Source of the DNA: Aquarana catesbeiana
Lineage: Eukaryota; Chordata; Amphibia; Anura; Ranidae
Length of the DNA stretch: 64,000 bases
Direction of reading: 5' to 3'
Assembly: GCF_042186555.1 (NCBI RefSeq)
Contig: NC_133328.1
Span: 497,081,106-497,145,105 of the forward strand
Part shown: piece by piece, positions 1 through 10,896 of the stretch
How the letters are laid out: every line of letters begins with the position of its first letter
Numbering within the stretch: the stretch's first letter is position 1
Position numbers and translations under genes: made by a program
The notes under the pieces: model-generated
What the model was told of the DNA's origin: nothing
Databases searched by the model: none
The model's input: the letters and a program-made list of their open reading frames with translations, nothing else

Positions 1-480
1 TGGAAGAAGGGTATTTATATATGTATGCGTGTGTGTGTGTGATTTTTGATACTATTTCCATTCAATATTTGACATCTTTAAATATATTTTGTATTTACTT
101 AAAGTAGAAGTATAGGCAAAACTTTTTTCATTTTGTATAAAGTAAGGGAGGGTTACAGCCCCTGTCAGATTTTATTTCGCCATCTGTGTCTGTGCGATCT
201 GCAAGGATCGCACTGACTTAGTGAATTGGCATATTTGTACGGTTTAAACCATTTTACCTCTTTATTAGCAATAAAAACTGACCTTCTCCACTGTATCCAT
301 CCCACTGGATTTCACATATGAGATAAAATACTGAAAGGTTTTATGCGATAAATACCTCGCATGTTGAGGTAAAATACCTCATACTTTTATTTAAGTAGCA
401 TTTTTTTTTTGTGAATTGCAAAACATTTTTGAAAAACCCTATGAGCCATTATACAGCCGATTTTAAAGAGAAAATAACTG
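1..480. other. AT-rich intergenic DNA, nothing recognised
   Basis: There is a short TG run near 29-41 and AT-rich sequence with no open frame, terminal inverted repeat or known motif that I can support. Confidence 0.5.
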
Positions 481-483
481 TTA

Positions 484-839
484 GGGCTGGTTCACACCAC
501 AAAAAAGCACTCCAGATCCGTTCCGGATGTGTTTTTGCATACACGTTTTTGGCGTGTGCCAGTGCGCTTTTGATGCTTTTCCGGATGCATTCCAGATGCT
601 TTTTTTTCTTCTTCTTTCTTCCCTTTTTATTTCACGGTACTGGGGTCAGGTGCGTTTTTGATGTGTTTTACTGCATTCCAGTGCAGGAAAAATGCAGCAT
701 GTTCTTTTTTTTTTTTTGGAACTGACTGCACTGGTGTGAACTATGCCATTGTAAACCATATGACCTACTTTCCTACTTTCCATGCGTTTTTGATGCAGAA
801 AAATAACGCACCGGACTGCATGTGGTGTGAATTGAGCCC
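484..839. mobile_element. MITE, GGGCTGGTTCACACC ends, PIF/Harbinger-like
   Basis: The left end reads GGGCTGGTTCACACCAC and the reverse complement of the right end reads GGGCTCAATTCACACCAC, so the ends form a terminal inverted repeat. The flanks are TTA on the left (481-483) and TTT on the right (840-842), consistent with a slightly decayed 3-bp duplication. The interior has no coding capacity; the frames over its T-rich stretch are composition artefacts. Confidence 0.65.
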
Positions 840-842
840 TTT

Positions 843-1596
843 CACTACACTAGTGCTAAGTTTAGATCAGGCACAAGTCTGAAATAATTAACCATGTATT
901 TTACTACAGCACACTGAATTCTGACGGTCTGCCATGGGTTACACGTTACATGTTATCATTGCCCTTTGCAATGTATTTGGCTCTGTTTGATCGTATTACG
1001 GTTGTACTATTTATGACAACTTGGTTGTGAAATCCTTTTACTTTGCCGCATTCGTTACATTTCATGCTTGATACACTTAGCCCACTGCTCCACGTTTAAA
1101 TAATTTGATCTGTGATTGGACATATGGAAGTGTGTATATTGATTTCATGTCTTTTGTGTGGTGGCCATTATCATTAGAAGGTTGCCGTTCTAGGGCTTTA
1201 TAATGGTTTGGCAAGTGTTTATGACATAACCTTGCTGAGAAGATGGGATATGACATGTTACCACCATGTTGCCGTATGACTATCTCAGGAAAGGCCCACC
1301 TGTTGTCTTCGATGTTTGAATTCCTCCACAAAACAAGTCATGCTAGGGTCGGGGCCTCTTCAGCTTGTTCTCCAGTGACCACCAACAGTGCAGATTTGGG
1401 ATTAGCAGCAGTTTAACCCTTTTGTTGCTGTAGGCTGAATATTTTTTCCACTTCAGGCTCTGCTGTATTTTAAAGGAAGACTAAATCCAAGAACAAAATG
1501 TACTATATTGCAGATTACCAATCCTTTATTGTGGTTGCTGCATTAATTTTGTTTTCTCAGACTAAAAACATTTTCAGCAAGGACAGAATTTAGCTG
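843..1596. other. Intergenic DNA, nothing recognised
   Basis: Moderately AT-rich sequence with no repeat ends, splice-bounded frame or microsatellite that I recognise. Confidence 0.45.
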
Positions 1597-1599
1597 TTA

Positions 1600-1882
1600 G
1601 CCTAGGTTCATATTGGAGCAATTTGTCATGCGATTTGATCTCTCAAAGTCACAGCCTATTGGATTCAATGGCACTGTTCCAATCGGTGCGACACCGATTT
1701 GCAAAAGTAGTTCCTGCACCACTTTTGCTGATTTCAGGCGCAACTTCTATAGACATCTGTGCGTGAAGCCAAACAGATGTCTATCAAGTAGCACCTGAAA
1801 TCGTGCTGCCTTGCTATTTTGAAATCGCGCTACTTCAGGTGAAGTAGCGCAATTTCAAAGTAGCATCAATGTGAACCAGGGC
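1600..1882. mobile_element. MITE with TTA target duplication
   Basis: The left end GCCTAGGTTCATATTG matches the reverse complement of the right end, GCCCTGGTTCACATTG. TTA flanks both sides (1597-1599 and 1883-1885), which points to PIF/Harbinger. The interior repeats related motifs such as GAAATCGC and GTAGCGC. It is non-coding. A truncated relative may lie at 32020-32255. Confidence 0.75.
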
Positions 1883-1917
1883 TTAATCTTGCCAGAAAGA
1901 CTCTGTTCACACCTTGA

Positions 1918-2181
1918 GAGCCGGTTCACACAGGGGCAGCTGGACTTGCAGTGCGACTGCCTAGGTGACCTGCACACAACTTCAGCGGCGGCTTGCAAAA
2001 TGACTTTTGTATAGAAGTCTATGCAAGTCGCCCTGAAGTCGTCCCGAAGTCGTACAGAAACCTTTTTCTAAGTCGGAGCGACTTGAGTCATTCCTATTAG
2101 AACGGTTCCATAGTACAGAACGGAACGCGACTTGTCAGGCGGCTAAGTCGCCTGACAAGTTGCCCCTGCGTGAACCGAGTC
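1918..2181. mobile_element. 264-bp MITE, copy 1 of a pair
   Basis: The ends GAGCCGGTTCACACAGG and GACTCGGTTCACGCAGG (reverse complement of the right end) form the inverted repeat. TGA flanks both sides. The second copy at 38131-38394 has the same length, the same orientation and long identical stretches, including the segment around CCTATTAGAACGGTTCC. Non-coding. Confidence 0.85.
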
Positions 2182-2184
2182 TGA

Positions 2185-2717
2185 AGGTCTGACTGCACAC
2201 ATGCTTTTTTGCACTTTAATTTGAATGGGTTGCCCCTATGTGCAAGAAACTCACAAAAAGTCCCTGACCCATTTGAAAAATTGTGCCGTGCCAAAATACA
2301 TGGTACTCTGATACCAATGCGTTTTGGTGTAGGCGTTAGCGAGATGCAAGGACACAGGTGTGAACAAAAGCCAAATGCTGTGTCTTCGTCACTTCCTGTG
2401 AGCTGAACACAAAGCAAAACGATCCTATTCTCTGTTCTGTAAACTCCTAATCTCATAATCACTCATGTAATGGAGATGAACAAAGGCAGACATGTTGAAC
2501 TAGTTAAGGGTCTTGGAACATACGCCCTAGGGCCGAGGCCCTTCAACAGGTCAAACTAAGCTCACAGCTGGCATAAGAAAGAAAAGTTTTAAAGCACCCC
2601 GTTGCTCCATGCAAACGCATGTGTACTGCGCATATGTACATGTAAACCACAATTACGCAACACATACTGGGTATCGCTGTGCCTTCCAGAGTGCAACTCT
2701 AGGTTTCTCATTTATAG
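2185..2717. other. Intergenic DNA, nothing recognised
   Basis: No repeat ends, tandem structure or credible exon were seen. The overlapping frames on both strands at 2097-2462 show no family resemblance. Confidence 0.4.
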
Positions 2718-2761
2718 GTAAAGTGGTTGTAAAGGCAGAGGTTTTTTTTTATTTTTTACCT
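2718..2761. mobile_element. End fragment of the short TTAA MITE family
   Basis: The stretch TAAAGTGGTTGTAAAGGCAG matches the left end of the short TTAA family seen complete at 47678-48163. It is cut off by the next element within about 45 bp. Confidence 0.55.
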
Positions 2762-3366
2762 TAGCTACTTGCCGACCAGCTGCCGTCATTATACTGTGGC
2801 AGGCCGGCTCGTTCCCAGAACTTGCTGTACCGGTACGGCAGTCCCTTTTAAGAGCTATAGCAGGCGCGCACGCCCGGGGAGCTGATGTGTGTGGCTGGCG
2901 GCCGCGATGGCCACCCGCAATCACTCCACAGAGAGCCGGAACGGGGATGTAAACAAACTGATCCCCGTTCTGACAGGGAAGTACAGAGTGATCGTCTGTT
3001 CCTAGTGATTAGGAACAGGGATCTCTCTCTACTCCCGGTCAGTCCCCTCCCCCCACAGTTGGGAACACCTTTAACCCCTTGATCACCACTAATGTTAACC
3101 CCTTCCCTGCCAGGGTCATTTATACAGTAATTAGTGCAATTTTTATAGCACTGATCGCTGTATAATTGTCACTGGTCCCAAAAAAGTGTCAAAAGTGTCC
3201 GATCTGTTAGCCGCAATGTCGCAGTCCCGCTAAGAATCGCTGATCACCGCCATTACTAGTAAAAAAGAAAATGAATAATACAAATGCCATAGGACTATCC
3301 CCTATTTTGTAGATGCTATAACTTTTGCGCAAACCAATCATCAATATATGCTTATTATGCTGTCTG
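2762..3366. mobile_element. Long TTAA-family element (piggyBac-like), partial
   Basis: It opens with CTACTTGCCGACCAGCTGCC, a version of the CCACTTG end seen on other copies. The interior holds GATCACCACTAATG, CACTGATCGCTG and, near 3313-3350, TATAACTTTTGCGCAAACC. The last motif occurs in the opposite orientation in the copy at 12.75-13.7 kb, where a V-SINE interrupts it. Non-coding. The right boundary is approximate. Confidence 0.6.
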
Positions 3367-3420
3367 TGCCCCTGTTAAGGATATCCATGCTCCTTTATTT
3401 GTCCTGTTTACCATTATCAT

Positions 3421-3720
3421 TGAAAGTAAAGAAAATCCCAAATTTTGGGTTGTCCCCAGAAAAGTAATAGAGAAAATCTTCCAGTGGGGACACTAGTTCT
3501 GGTGACCTGGGGGTCTCCAAGGGATTCCCCTAATTTGCAGGGGGAATTTTTTTTTTTCCTCTCACTTCCTATTTGGCTATGGGACAGGAAGTGAAGGGAA
3601 TGCTTGGAATTGGGATACAGATGGCAGGGATAAAATAATCTGACAGGGTTTGTATCCCTCCATTGCTCTATCCAAAAAAATCCTATAGTTCTACTTTGAT
3701 GCATTCTCTGCAGTAAGGTA
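3421..3720. repeat. Dispersed repeat with TTTCC/ACTTCCT motifs
   Basis: It contains GGTTGTCCCCAGAAAAG, CCAGTGGGGACACTAG and CTATGGGACAGGAAGTGA. Related motifs (ACTTCCTGTCC, GACAGGAAGT) recur near 37950, 56260 and 56930. No inverted-repeat end or target duplication could be fixed, so the class is unknown. Confidence 0.4.
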
Positions 3721-4014
3721 AAAAACAGTCTGTGTTCAGCCGCCTCTTATCCTGTGCACAGCAAACAACGCTCTCCTCTCTCTCCAGCAGGAGAAGCCTT
3801 TGGCATATTTCATACTAAAAATATAGATTTGATATACGATTGTGCACATATTGTGAAACCTAAAATACTAAAGCACTGTTTTTTTTAATTCTACAGGGCC
3901 TTTGCCTTCAGATAATATATAATGTATTGGGGGTTTTAAGTCATTTTCTAGCAAAAATGCAGATTTTACCATGTGCGAATAATGAAACCATTTGCTCCAG
4001 TAGTGAGCTGGTTA

Positions 4015-4031
4015 CCCCCCCCCCCCCCCCC
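4015..4031 (+). repeat. Poly(C) tract, about 17 nt
   Basis: Uninterrupted C run, directly visible. Confidence 0.95.
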
Positions 4032-4032
4032 G

Positions 4033-4142
4033 TGACAACCATGGCTCTCTTCATAGATACAGCAGAGGAGTGAGTGTAGCCAGCCAAGGACAGGAAGTAT
4101 ATTAGTCACTGGATTAAAGGGAAAAAGACTGAAAAAAAACTA
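4033..4142. repeat. Dispersed repeat related to 14130-14235
   Basis: The order CCATGGCT, then GATACAGCAGAGGAGTGA, then GGACAGGAAGT is repeated at 14132-14190 as CCATGGCT, GATACAGTGGAGGAGTGA and GGACAGAAAGT. The pair shows a shared repeat of unknown class. Confidence 0.5.
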
Positions 4143-4602
4143 ATGCAGCCATCGCATTCAGGGCCTGTAAACTGCAATATATTTATTACATTTTTGTTTT
4201 TGGGTTTGAGTACACTTTTTGAGTGAAGAGAAGTCCTTAATGTGCCTTTTTAACAGGCTGTCAGTCAGCATCAGTGTTCACCATATGCCTTGTACAAAGT
4301 ACGCTGGGATTACCACCTCTGACGGCTTTCACTTTTCCAAACTGTCAGCACTGATGTTGGATGCTCACAAGCATGTAACAGATGGCTGTACCTAAACAGG
4401 AGCAGTGTCACAATGTATAGTGAGCTGTATGGCTGAATCTCTTTATTTTATTATCATCAGCAGAATCCAAATGCATGTAATGGAGCCACTTATTAACTTC
4501 ATCAATGACTTTAATAACCTTAATAAGATTGTAGCCATTCACTATTTAATGACATCCCTTTGTGTGTATGACAGGTACACTTTTCTATTAGTTTCTATAT
4601 GT
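4143..4602. other. Intergenic DNA, nothing recognised
   Basis: No repeat ends or credible exon were seen. Confidence 0.4.
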
Positions 4603-4655
4603 ACAGTGCTGTGAAAAAATATTTGCCCCCCCCCCTCCCCTCTTGATTTTTTATT
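4603..4655. mobile_element. Terminal fragment of a transposon with a GTACAGTGCTGTGAAAAA end
   Basis: The stretch GTACAGTGCTGTGAAAAAATATTTGCC resembles ends of vertebrate Tc1-type elements that begin CAGTG after TA (established pattern). Only about 50 bp remain before a C-rich run and the next element. Confidence 0.35.
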
Positions 4656-5756
4656 TTTCGGACTCTATTTTTACAAGTTAAATTTTTTTTTTTTTTGCTA
4701 GAAAATTACTTAGAACCCCCAAACATTATATATATTTTTTTCAGACACCCTGGAGAATAAAATGGTGGTCGTTGCAATACTTTGTCACACCGTATTTGCG
4801 CAGTGGTCTGACAAGCGCAATTTTTGGGGAAAAAATATATACCTTTTTGAATGAAAAAAAGACAACAGTAAAGTTAGCCCAATTTTATTTTTATATTGTG
4901 AAAGATATTATTATGCCGAGTAAATTGATACCCAACATGTCATTCTTCAAGATTGCGCCCGCTCGTGGAATGGCGACAAACTTTTACTCTTAAAAATCTC
5001 CATACACAACGTTTAAAAATTTCTACAGGTTACCAGTTTTGAGTTACAGGAGGAGGTCTAATGCTAGAATTATTACTCTCACTCTAACGATCGCGGTGAT
5101 ACCTCACATGTGTGGTTTGAACACTTTTTCATATGCGGGCATGACTTACGTATGCGTTCACTTCTGCGCACAATCTCGGCGGGATGGGGCTCTTTAAATG
5201 TTTTTTTTTTTTCTTATTTATTTTACTTTTTATTTTTACACTGTCCTTTAAAGAAAAAAATGGGTCACTTTTATTCCTATTACAAGGATTGTAAACATCC
5301 CTTGTAATAGAAAAAAAGTATGACAGGACCTCTTTATTGTTAGATCTGGGGTCAAAAAGACCTCAGATCTCATATTTACACTAAAATGCAATAAAAGAAA
5401 AAAATCCCCTTTAAGACCATTGGGCAGAAGTGACGTTTGACGTCGCTTCCGCCATCCTATTGTGTGGAGCTGAGCGGGGGCCATCTTTCCCTCACTCTGC
5501 ATCCAGCCTGTGAGGGAAGAGGACCCGATCGTCTCCGCCGGTACCGACAGCTCCAGTAAGCAGGGGAGACGACCGGAGGGGGGCCCTCTCCTGCCACCGA
5601 TAAAAGCGAATCCGCCACCGAGATCACTTTTTTTCTGGAAGTGGCTCGCCCGCTGAAGGAGAGAATACAGAGGTTATGGCAGCTATCTGCTGCCAAAACA
5701 ACAGTATGCCTCTTCAAACAGCCGACGTACAACTGCGGCGGGTGGTCCTTAAGTAG
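4656..5756. mobile_element. Long TTAA-family element (piggyBac-like), subfamily 2
   Basis: The interior shares TTTTTGCTAGAAAATTACTT and AGAACCCCCAAACATTATAT with the copy at 46155-47243, in the same orientation, followed by similar GGTATTTGCGCAG, CTCGTGGAATGGCGAC and TACCTCACATGTGTG motifs. The right end GTAGTTAA retains TTAA (5757-5760). The left end is lost. A related decayed copy lies at 58375-59082. Non-coding. Confidence 0.65.
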
Positions 5757-5760
5757 TTAA

Positions 5761-6094
5761 ATGATTCAGTTCATCAAACAAATTTTAATATTACACAAAG
5801 ATAACCCAAGTAAATACAAAATGCGTTTTATAAGTGCCGATTTCATTTATTAAGGGAAAAAGCTGCCTAAACCTGCCTGTGAAAAAGTCCCCCCACCCCC
5901 CTGCATGCGCGATCGCACTTTGAAATTTGCAAGGGAATAGATTTGTTCTGATTGTGATACGATCTCAGCCTGAACTTTACAATTTTATGTAAGTGTACTA
6001 CTTTTATTAAATCGGATGCAGAGACAATATCACACTATGTGGAGTCTTTTGTTTCATATATATTCCGCCACTGAGGTTTCCTAATAACAAGCCC
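5761..6094. other. Intergenic DNA, nothing recognised
   Basis: AT-rich with short C runs; no repeat end or exon was supported. Confidence 0.4.
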
Positions 6095-6680
6095 TGGTCA
6101 GTTGTGAACCATCTGGTGTATACTATCCAAGGCTACTGAAGTGAAACGTCCGGGCTTCCTTTTCAGTGGATCACAGATCCAATCAAGCGCTTTGTGACCT
6201 CCCTGAGTAAGGTGGGGGGGGGTCTCTGGCTTTCTGGTAAGCCTCCATTTTGTTTTGGTGATGGATATCATGCTGCCAGGTGTCTGACCGTCATTTCCAA
6301 TACACTTTTCCTCCATGGGACTTTCTTTGATGAAATTCAGCTCTATATTGCACATAATTGCATCCTTTCACATATGATGTAATACTGCATATGTGTTTAA
6401 GAATTTATTCACAGTCTTTATGCAATTTTTATTGTTTTCTTATATTGCTCATATATCATTTATTGCACTTTAGTATATTCATTTGGATGTTTGCACATAT
6501 CACATGCATTGTGTTATTCGCACGAATTGCAATTTATTTATCTAGCTGCATTTTTATTTATACATTATTATTTGTGCCTGGTATCTGGGTTATAGTGCAC
6601 AGCTGCTGTTTTTTTTAATTTATTTTCCAAGCGCGGATATGTTTTTCATATTCAATTTTTTTACCTTTTGCTAAAGATTA
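6095..6680. mobile_element. Possible retroelement relic (Penelope-like terminal region?)
   Basis: It contains CTACTGAAGTGAAACGTCC followed by an AT-rich tail with TATTGCAC motifs. The layout resembles the relic at 52.5-53.9 kb (CTGA..GAAAC motif then a T-rich, GCAC-containing tail). No reverse transcriptase is visible. This is a weak, analogy-based call. Confidence 0.25.
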
Positions 6681-6690
6681 TATAAGATTG

Positions 6691-6960
6691 GGTTCATATA
6701 CACTTAAGTAAATGTGTGAGTCACATTCCCACTTTCAGCTACACAGCTTCATAAAACAGGACCACCCACACTACGAACCTCTCCAGCTCCCGGCTTCCCT
6801 GCTGTACTAATAGGCTACATTTTCTAACTTTTCTGGGACTTTTTAGGTCAGTCTTTCAGGCAGTTTTTTGTTTCACAGGTGCTTTAGTAGCATAGCTTGA
6901 GCTTGCATGATTGGAATAAAATAAAGTAAATTAAGTTGACAAAGTCAACAGTGTGTTTTT
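6691..6960. other. Intergenic DNA
   Basis: No feature recognised; it ends at the target duplication of the L1 that follows. Confidence 0.4.
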
Positions 6961-6975
6961 ACCGCCGTGACATTT

Positions 6976-9614
6976 CTGTATAATCTTTTTTTTATTAATA
7001 ATAGAAAACAAATTAACATGTCAAACCAAGCATTTCAGTATATCACAAGCCTTAGATGCAAAAAAACGTGTAACAGATACAAGAACAGACAAACAATACA
7101 AATAAGAACAACAATTGTAGCTTAAAGCCCTTATTGGTTCTTGGCGTAGCAGGCGAGTCCGAAAGCTAGCACTAGGCAGATGGACATTGATCGAGCCATC
7201 TAATTAATCATGGGGTAGCCCAGCGGTGCCGACTCCGAAGGTGAGGGGCATAAACAGCCTCTGACAACCACCTCCGACGCAACGCCACAACCAAGGCCCC
7301 CCCAGAGGCTAAAGATTGTCACGGTGGGAAATAACGGTGCCAACCCCCGAAAGGGCGGCCTCCCCTGCGGTGGGAAAAGCACTAGGACTGTAAATCAGGC
7401 TATGTTAATGACATATTGGGCCGAAGTCCCCGGTCTTGATCCCTGTAAACAAGGGTATCATTCCAAAAATAACAGAGAGAAAAGGAGGAGAAGAAGAAAG
7501 AATGCGGGGAAAAAAAAGAGAGGCTATATGAGCATACCTGTAGTCTCGCATTGAGTTTCCCCTTCAGCACCAGACCTAGCCCTCTGCCGTTCAAAGAGAA
7601 AGAGTGCCAGATCTAAACTAGATGACAATTGCCCTGGGTCAGAGGTGTATTCCATCCAGGATGACCAAATGTTGGTGAAGCGGTCTCGGGTACCTCTAAA
7701 GGTCGCTATCCATTCCTCTGTTTCCCTGATTTAATATATATCTTACGGATCCACTCCCTTCTGTCAGGAATCTGGGTTCTCTTCCAGAATATAGGAATCA
7801 AGCGCCGTGCCGCATTCAAAAGATGAGGCATTGCACTCTTCCTGTATTGGCTAATTGGTAGGGAAGGGATGTGCAAGAGGTAGTGAAGCAGGGAGAGAGG
7901 AACATCTAGGCCCAATATCTCCTTTATCTGAGTCTGAATATCGGCCCAGAAAGGTCGTATTATGGGGCATTCCCACCACAGGTACAACATCGTACCATGA
8001 AGGCCGTAACCTCTCCAGCAATGCTCAGGGGTTGAGGGATAGATTTGGACAAGGTCGGCCGGTACCATTGTGACAAAAAATGTTATAGTTCGCTTCTTGC
8101 GTTCTAGATTTAATAGAGCTAGAATGTGTGAACTGGTATAAGTGTGTCAGCTGGGCTGCAGTGAACTTGAGCCCCAAACTCCCTTTCCCAGATCCGGACA
8201 TAGGCTGGCTTTGCTGCAGAGGTGGTGGAGCCAATCAGTTGATAAAGTTCGGACACCATATGCGGTATTTGTTCATCCTCAATAAAGAAGCGTTCAAAAG
8301 GCATAAAAAAGGAGATATCCCTTATAGAATGTCCGTTAATTTAAAAAAAGTGGTGGAGCTGCCTATACATCCAGAAGTCCATAGGTAAGCTTCCATTTCT
8401 AGTTCTTAGGGTAGCTAGAGGCAATAGTTTACCATTCCCCACGAGCTTGCCACAACTTGCACCACCATCCTCCACCCAAGGGCCAAAAAAAGGCCAGTTG
8501 TTTTTCGGGGGGAACCACAGGAACCCTCCCAGCGGGGCTAGTGGGGACACAGTGGGGGGGGGTCAGACCCAGAGTTGGGTTGATCCTATCCCATACTGCA
8601 AGAGCATGGGCTGTCAACGGGGAGGTAGTGTCCGACAAAAACCTGTGTTCTCGGGAGGGCCACTGGGGATAAGTCAGGTTCCTGCCAGCTATGTATTTTT
8701 CCAGGGAAACCCATAGCTTAGTGTAGATATGGAAGCGCCAGTTGAGGAACCGCTGAAGAACAATAGCTCTGTAATACTTTTGTATATCTGGGAGCCCTGA
8801 CCCATCGGCCTGTTTGAGGCTTACCATTTTCATGGCAATGCGTGGCTTCCGTGAATTCCACACAAACCCTGAGAGCATACTTAAATAGTTGGGTGAAGAA
8901 GCACCCCGGTAAGGGCACAGCTTTATCTGTAAATAGAAAAGTATTCTTGGGAGAATGCTCATCTTTATAATTTTAACCCTCCCCAACCAGGTAAAGGCAG
9001 TCTTAATCCATTGCAGTAAGTCTTTTTGGGCTCACCCCCTGGTCCGGTGCAGAGTGTGGCCCACTTGCCATCTTTGGATGCTTGTAGGCAGAAGGGAAAA
9101 CCCCATCGGTAGGTCAGGCCTGCCTCTTGCACTGCAGCCAGGAGGGGGCGGAGTGCCCTGCGTTGCATGAGAGTGCGTCTAGATAGATCTTGGTAGAAGG
9201 GGAGTTGCGCTCCATCAAAATCAAAATACGGTTTCCCTCGCATTTTCTGCACGATACGGTCTTTGAACGTGTATTTGTGTAGTTTACAGATGACATTTTT
9301 AGGATTGTCCACATCCTGTGAAGGCAGTTGGAGTTGGGCCGTGGCCCGCCATGAGGCTTTCGCGACCTGTGGCGCCGGCGCCATCTTGGATGTTTCCTGA
9401 CCCGTTCCGCGGGTCCCAGGAAAATACTTTTCGAGCTGTTCTGGGCGAGAGCGGTCGGCTCTTGATGCTTGGGAAGATGTCCCCCCCGCTTCTGGGCCAT
9501 GTTGTGAGCCGGCTGGGATCGATAGTGCCCCCGGGTGCCTGTGTTGAAGCTGCGGTGTGCACGGAGCTGAGGCTCTGCACATCTTCATTCCTCCATAGTC
9601 AGGACACGCCACCC
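6976..9614 (-). mobile_element. Internally deleted Tx1-type L1 LINE with target duplications
   Basis: A minus-strand LINE is bounded by near-identical 15-bp direct repeats, ACCGCCGTGACATTT at 6961-6975 and ACCACCGTGACATTT at 9615-9629 (14 of 15 match). Its 3-prime end is marked by a T run at 6986-6993 on the plus strand. In transcription order it carries an ORF1 C-terminal domain, then the ORF2 reverse-transcriptase thumb and C-terminus, then about 700 bp of 3-prime UTR. The endonuclease and most of the reverse transcriptase are missing. Stops and frameshifts show it is dead. The Tx1/L1 label comes from recognised protein motifs, not a search. Confidence 0.85.
7706..9030 (-). pseudogene. L1 ORF2 remnant (reverse-transcriptase thumb and C-terminus)
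   Basis: Several shifted frames together resemble the distal half of Tx1/L1 ORF2. The first, from about 9028, reads TWLGRVKIIKMSILPRILFY and later WNSRKPRIAM and SGLPDIQKYYRA. The next segments contain FERFFIEDEQIPHMVSELY, and the last (8068-7706) carries the cysteine-containing WWECPIIRPFW motif typical of the ORF2 C-terminus. The order is collinear with the family, and frame changes occur near 8430, 8330 and 8100. The catalytic FADD motif and the endonuclease lie in the deleted part. The intact protein would nick target DNA and reverse transcribe its own RNA; this copy cannot. Confidence 0.8.
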
Positions 9615-9624
9615 ACCACCGTGA
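9052..9624 (-). pseudogene. L1 ORF1 remnant (RNA-binding protein C-terminal domain)
   Basis: The frame starting at the ATG within the target duplication runs 220 codons. Residues about 106-192 match the L1 ORF1p C-terminal domain: NVICKLHKYTFKDRI, a DLSRRTLMQRRALRPL helix and the diagnostic YRWGFPF. In L1, ORF1p coats the element RNA and acts as a nucleic-acid chaperone. The N-terminal 105 residues are low-complexity and lack the usual coiled coil and RRM, so ORF1 itself is deleted internally. After about residue 192 the frame runs across a deletion junction near 9030-9040 into ORF2 sequence read out of frame. It is not a functional gene. Confidence 0.75.
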
Positions 9625-9728
9625 CATTTAAACGTAATAATCAATGGAGGGCTGCTGTGTAGGGGCATGTGCGTATTTTCTGCATGGAATGAAGGTTATA
9701 GCTGGCTGTTGGCAGGCAGGTTATAGCT

Positions 9729-10625
9729 GGCCTCGTTCACATGGAGCACACAAGTATTTGCCCGTGGAAGGCTGTGTTTACCCCCATGCGGATGCACAGG
9801 TGTTCATGCAACCCTGTGCAGGTAGTCCCATTGCTGTCAGTTGCAGTAGCGGCCGATCCATAAGGGGCACAGGGGCGCAGCCCCCCCTATCCATGTGTTA
9901 GGCCCCCTGATCTACATACATGGAGCCAGACCGTGGATTCCAATGGGGAGGGGGGGGTTGAAGCACGTGATTAGAGACAGATGCTCTAATAGGCTTCAAT
10001 AAAGTGTGGGCTTGGGGCACAGAGCACTGCACCCCGAGCACACCCACAGGTGTGTCTCAGGACACACTTCCTGTTCCTGTGCGGCCAGGAGGAGGATGTC
10101 CCTTTGTGTGCTCACTGGAGCGGCCCGGCTCTTCCTTCCCCCAACAGCAAGGTAAGGCTATCGCTGCCATTGGTCTCCCGCGGCGGGGGGGGCTATTGCC
10201 GTCGTTTGTCTCCTGCAGCGGGGGGGGGTGGCTGGTTATTGCCACCGTTTTGTCTCCTCCAGGGGTGGGGGGGTGGGGTTGCTGGCTGGGTAATCGCTGC
10301 TGTTCGTCTCTCGCCCCCCCCCCCCAAATTCTGAGCACCAGCCGCCACTGATCAATAGGGATGCAGAGGCTACACAGACGCTGCGCTCAATGGGACATCT
10401 CTGCGGGTGCACAACCCCGAATGCACATAGTGTGAGTTCAGGGACATCCACAACCACACGGATGTCAATGTGGGAACAGCAACTGTGTTCGTGTAGCTGC
10501 TACATCCCAGTTGACATCAATAGGACTGCCTGCACAGGGATGCACAGAACACCACTGCATCCCCATATGAATAAATATGGCCCTCCATGGATGTATGCCT
10601 TAATACATCCCACATGAACAGGGCC
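9729..10625. mobile_element. MITE with GGCC(CT)GTTCACATG ends, interrupted
   Basis: The left end GGCCTCGTTCACATGG pairs with the reverse complement of the right end, GGCCCTGTTCATGTGG. The right flank is TAA. The arms hold related motifs (GATGCACAG, TGCATCCCCATATG). The interior 9844-10350 is a separate hAT-like insertion. A possible relative is at 57068-57385. Confidence 0.6.
9844..10350. mobile_element. hAT-like element with CAGT(A/G)GCGGC ends
   Basis: The left end CAGTAGCGGCCGATC and the reverse complement of the right end, CAGTGGCGGCTGGTG, form a terminal inverted repeat beginning CAG, as in hAT elements. The 8-bp flanks GTCAGTTG and ATCAATAG match at 5 positions, so the duplication is decayed or absent. 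The interior is G/C-rich with runs and several GTTTGTCTCC-like repeats near 10170-10260. Non-coding. Confidence 0.55.
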
Positions 10626-10644
10626 TAAAGTGTACTCACACTAA

Positions 10645-10828
10645 GGCTGGCCATTACATTTTACAATTTTCTTGTACAATTTTCCTTTAGATTTACCAAA
10701 ATAATGTAATATGAGGTCAAAGCTAAACACTTTCAATTTGTATGCAATCAGGCAGGCCCTTGCACTACATGGTTGAAGGTCAATCTAAAGGAAATTGAAT
10801 AAGAAAATTGAATAATGTATGGCCAGCT
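10645..10828. mobile_element. Short MITE with GGCTGGCCATTACATT ends
   Basis: The left end GGCTGGCCATTACATT pairs with AGCTGGCCATACATT (reverse complement of the right end). Flanks are TAA and TTA-like. Internal CAATTTTC and TAGATTTACC sequences are also mirrored in the other arm. Related GCTGGCCATA ends occur at 15443, 37610 and 63258. Confidence 0.65.
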
Positions 10829-10896
10829 TTAGACATGTACATTGTTTAGATGTTTACAATTCTTCTAATGGCTGATTCCTATAGTGCTGTCTTTTA

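Noticed and set aside
2097..2462. 121-residue minus-strand frame
   Set aside because: It overlaps a MITE and shows no recognised family or start context.
6130..6160. CTGAAGTGAAACG as a further hammerhead core
   Set aside because: There is no room for stem II between CTGAAG and GAAAC.
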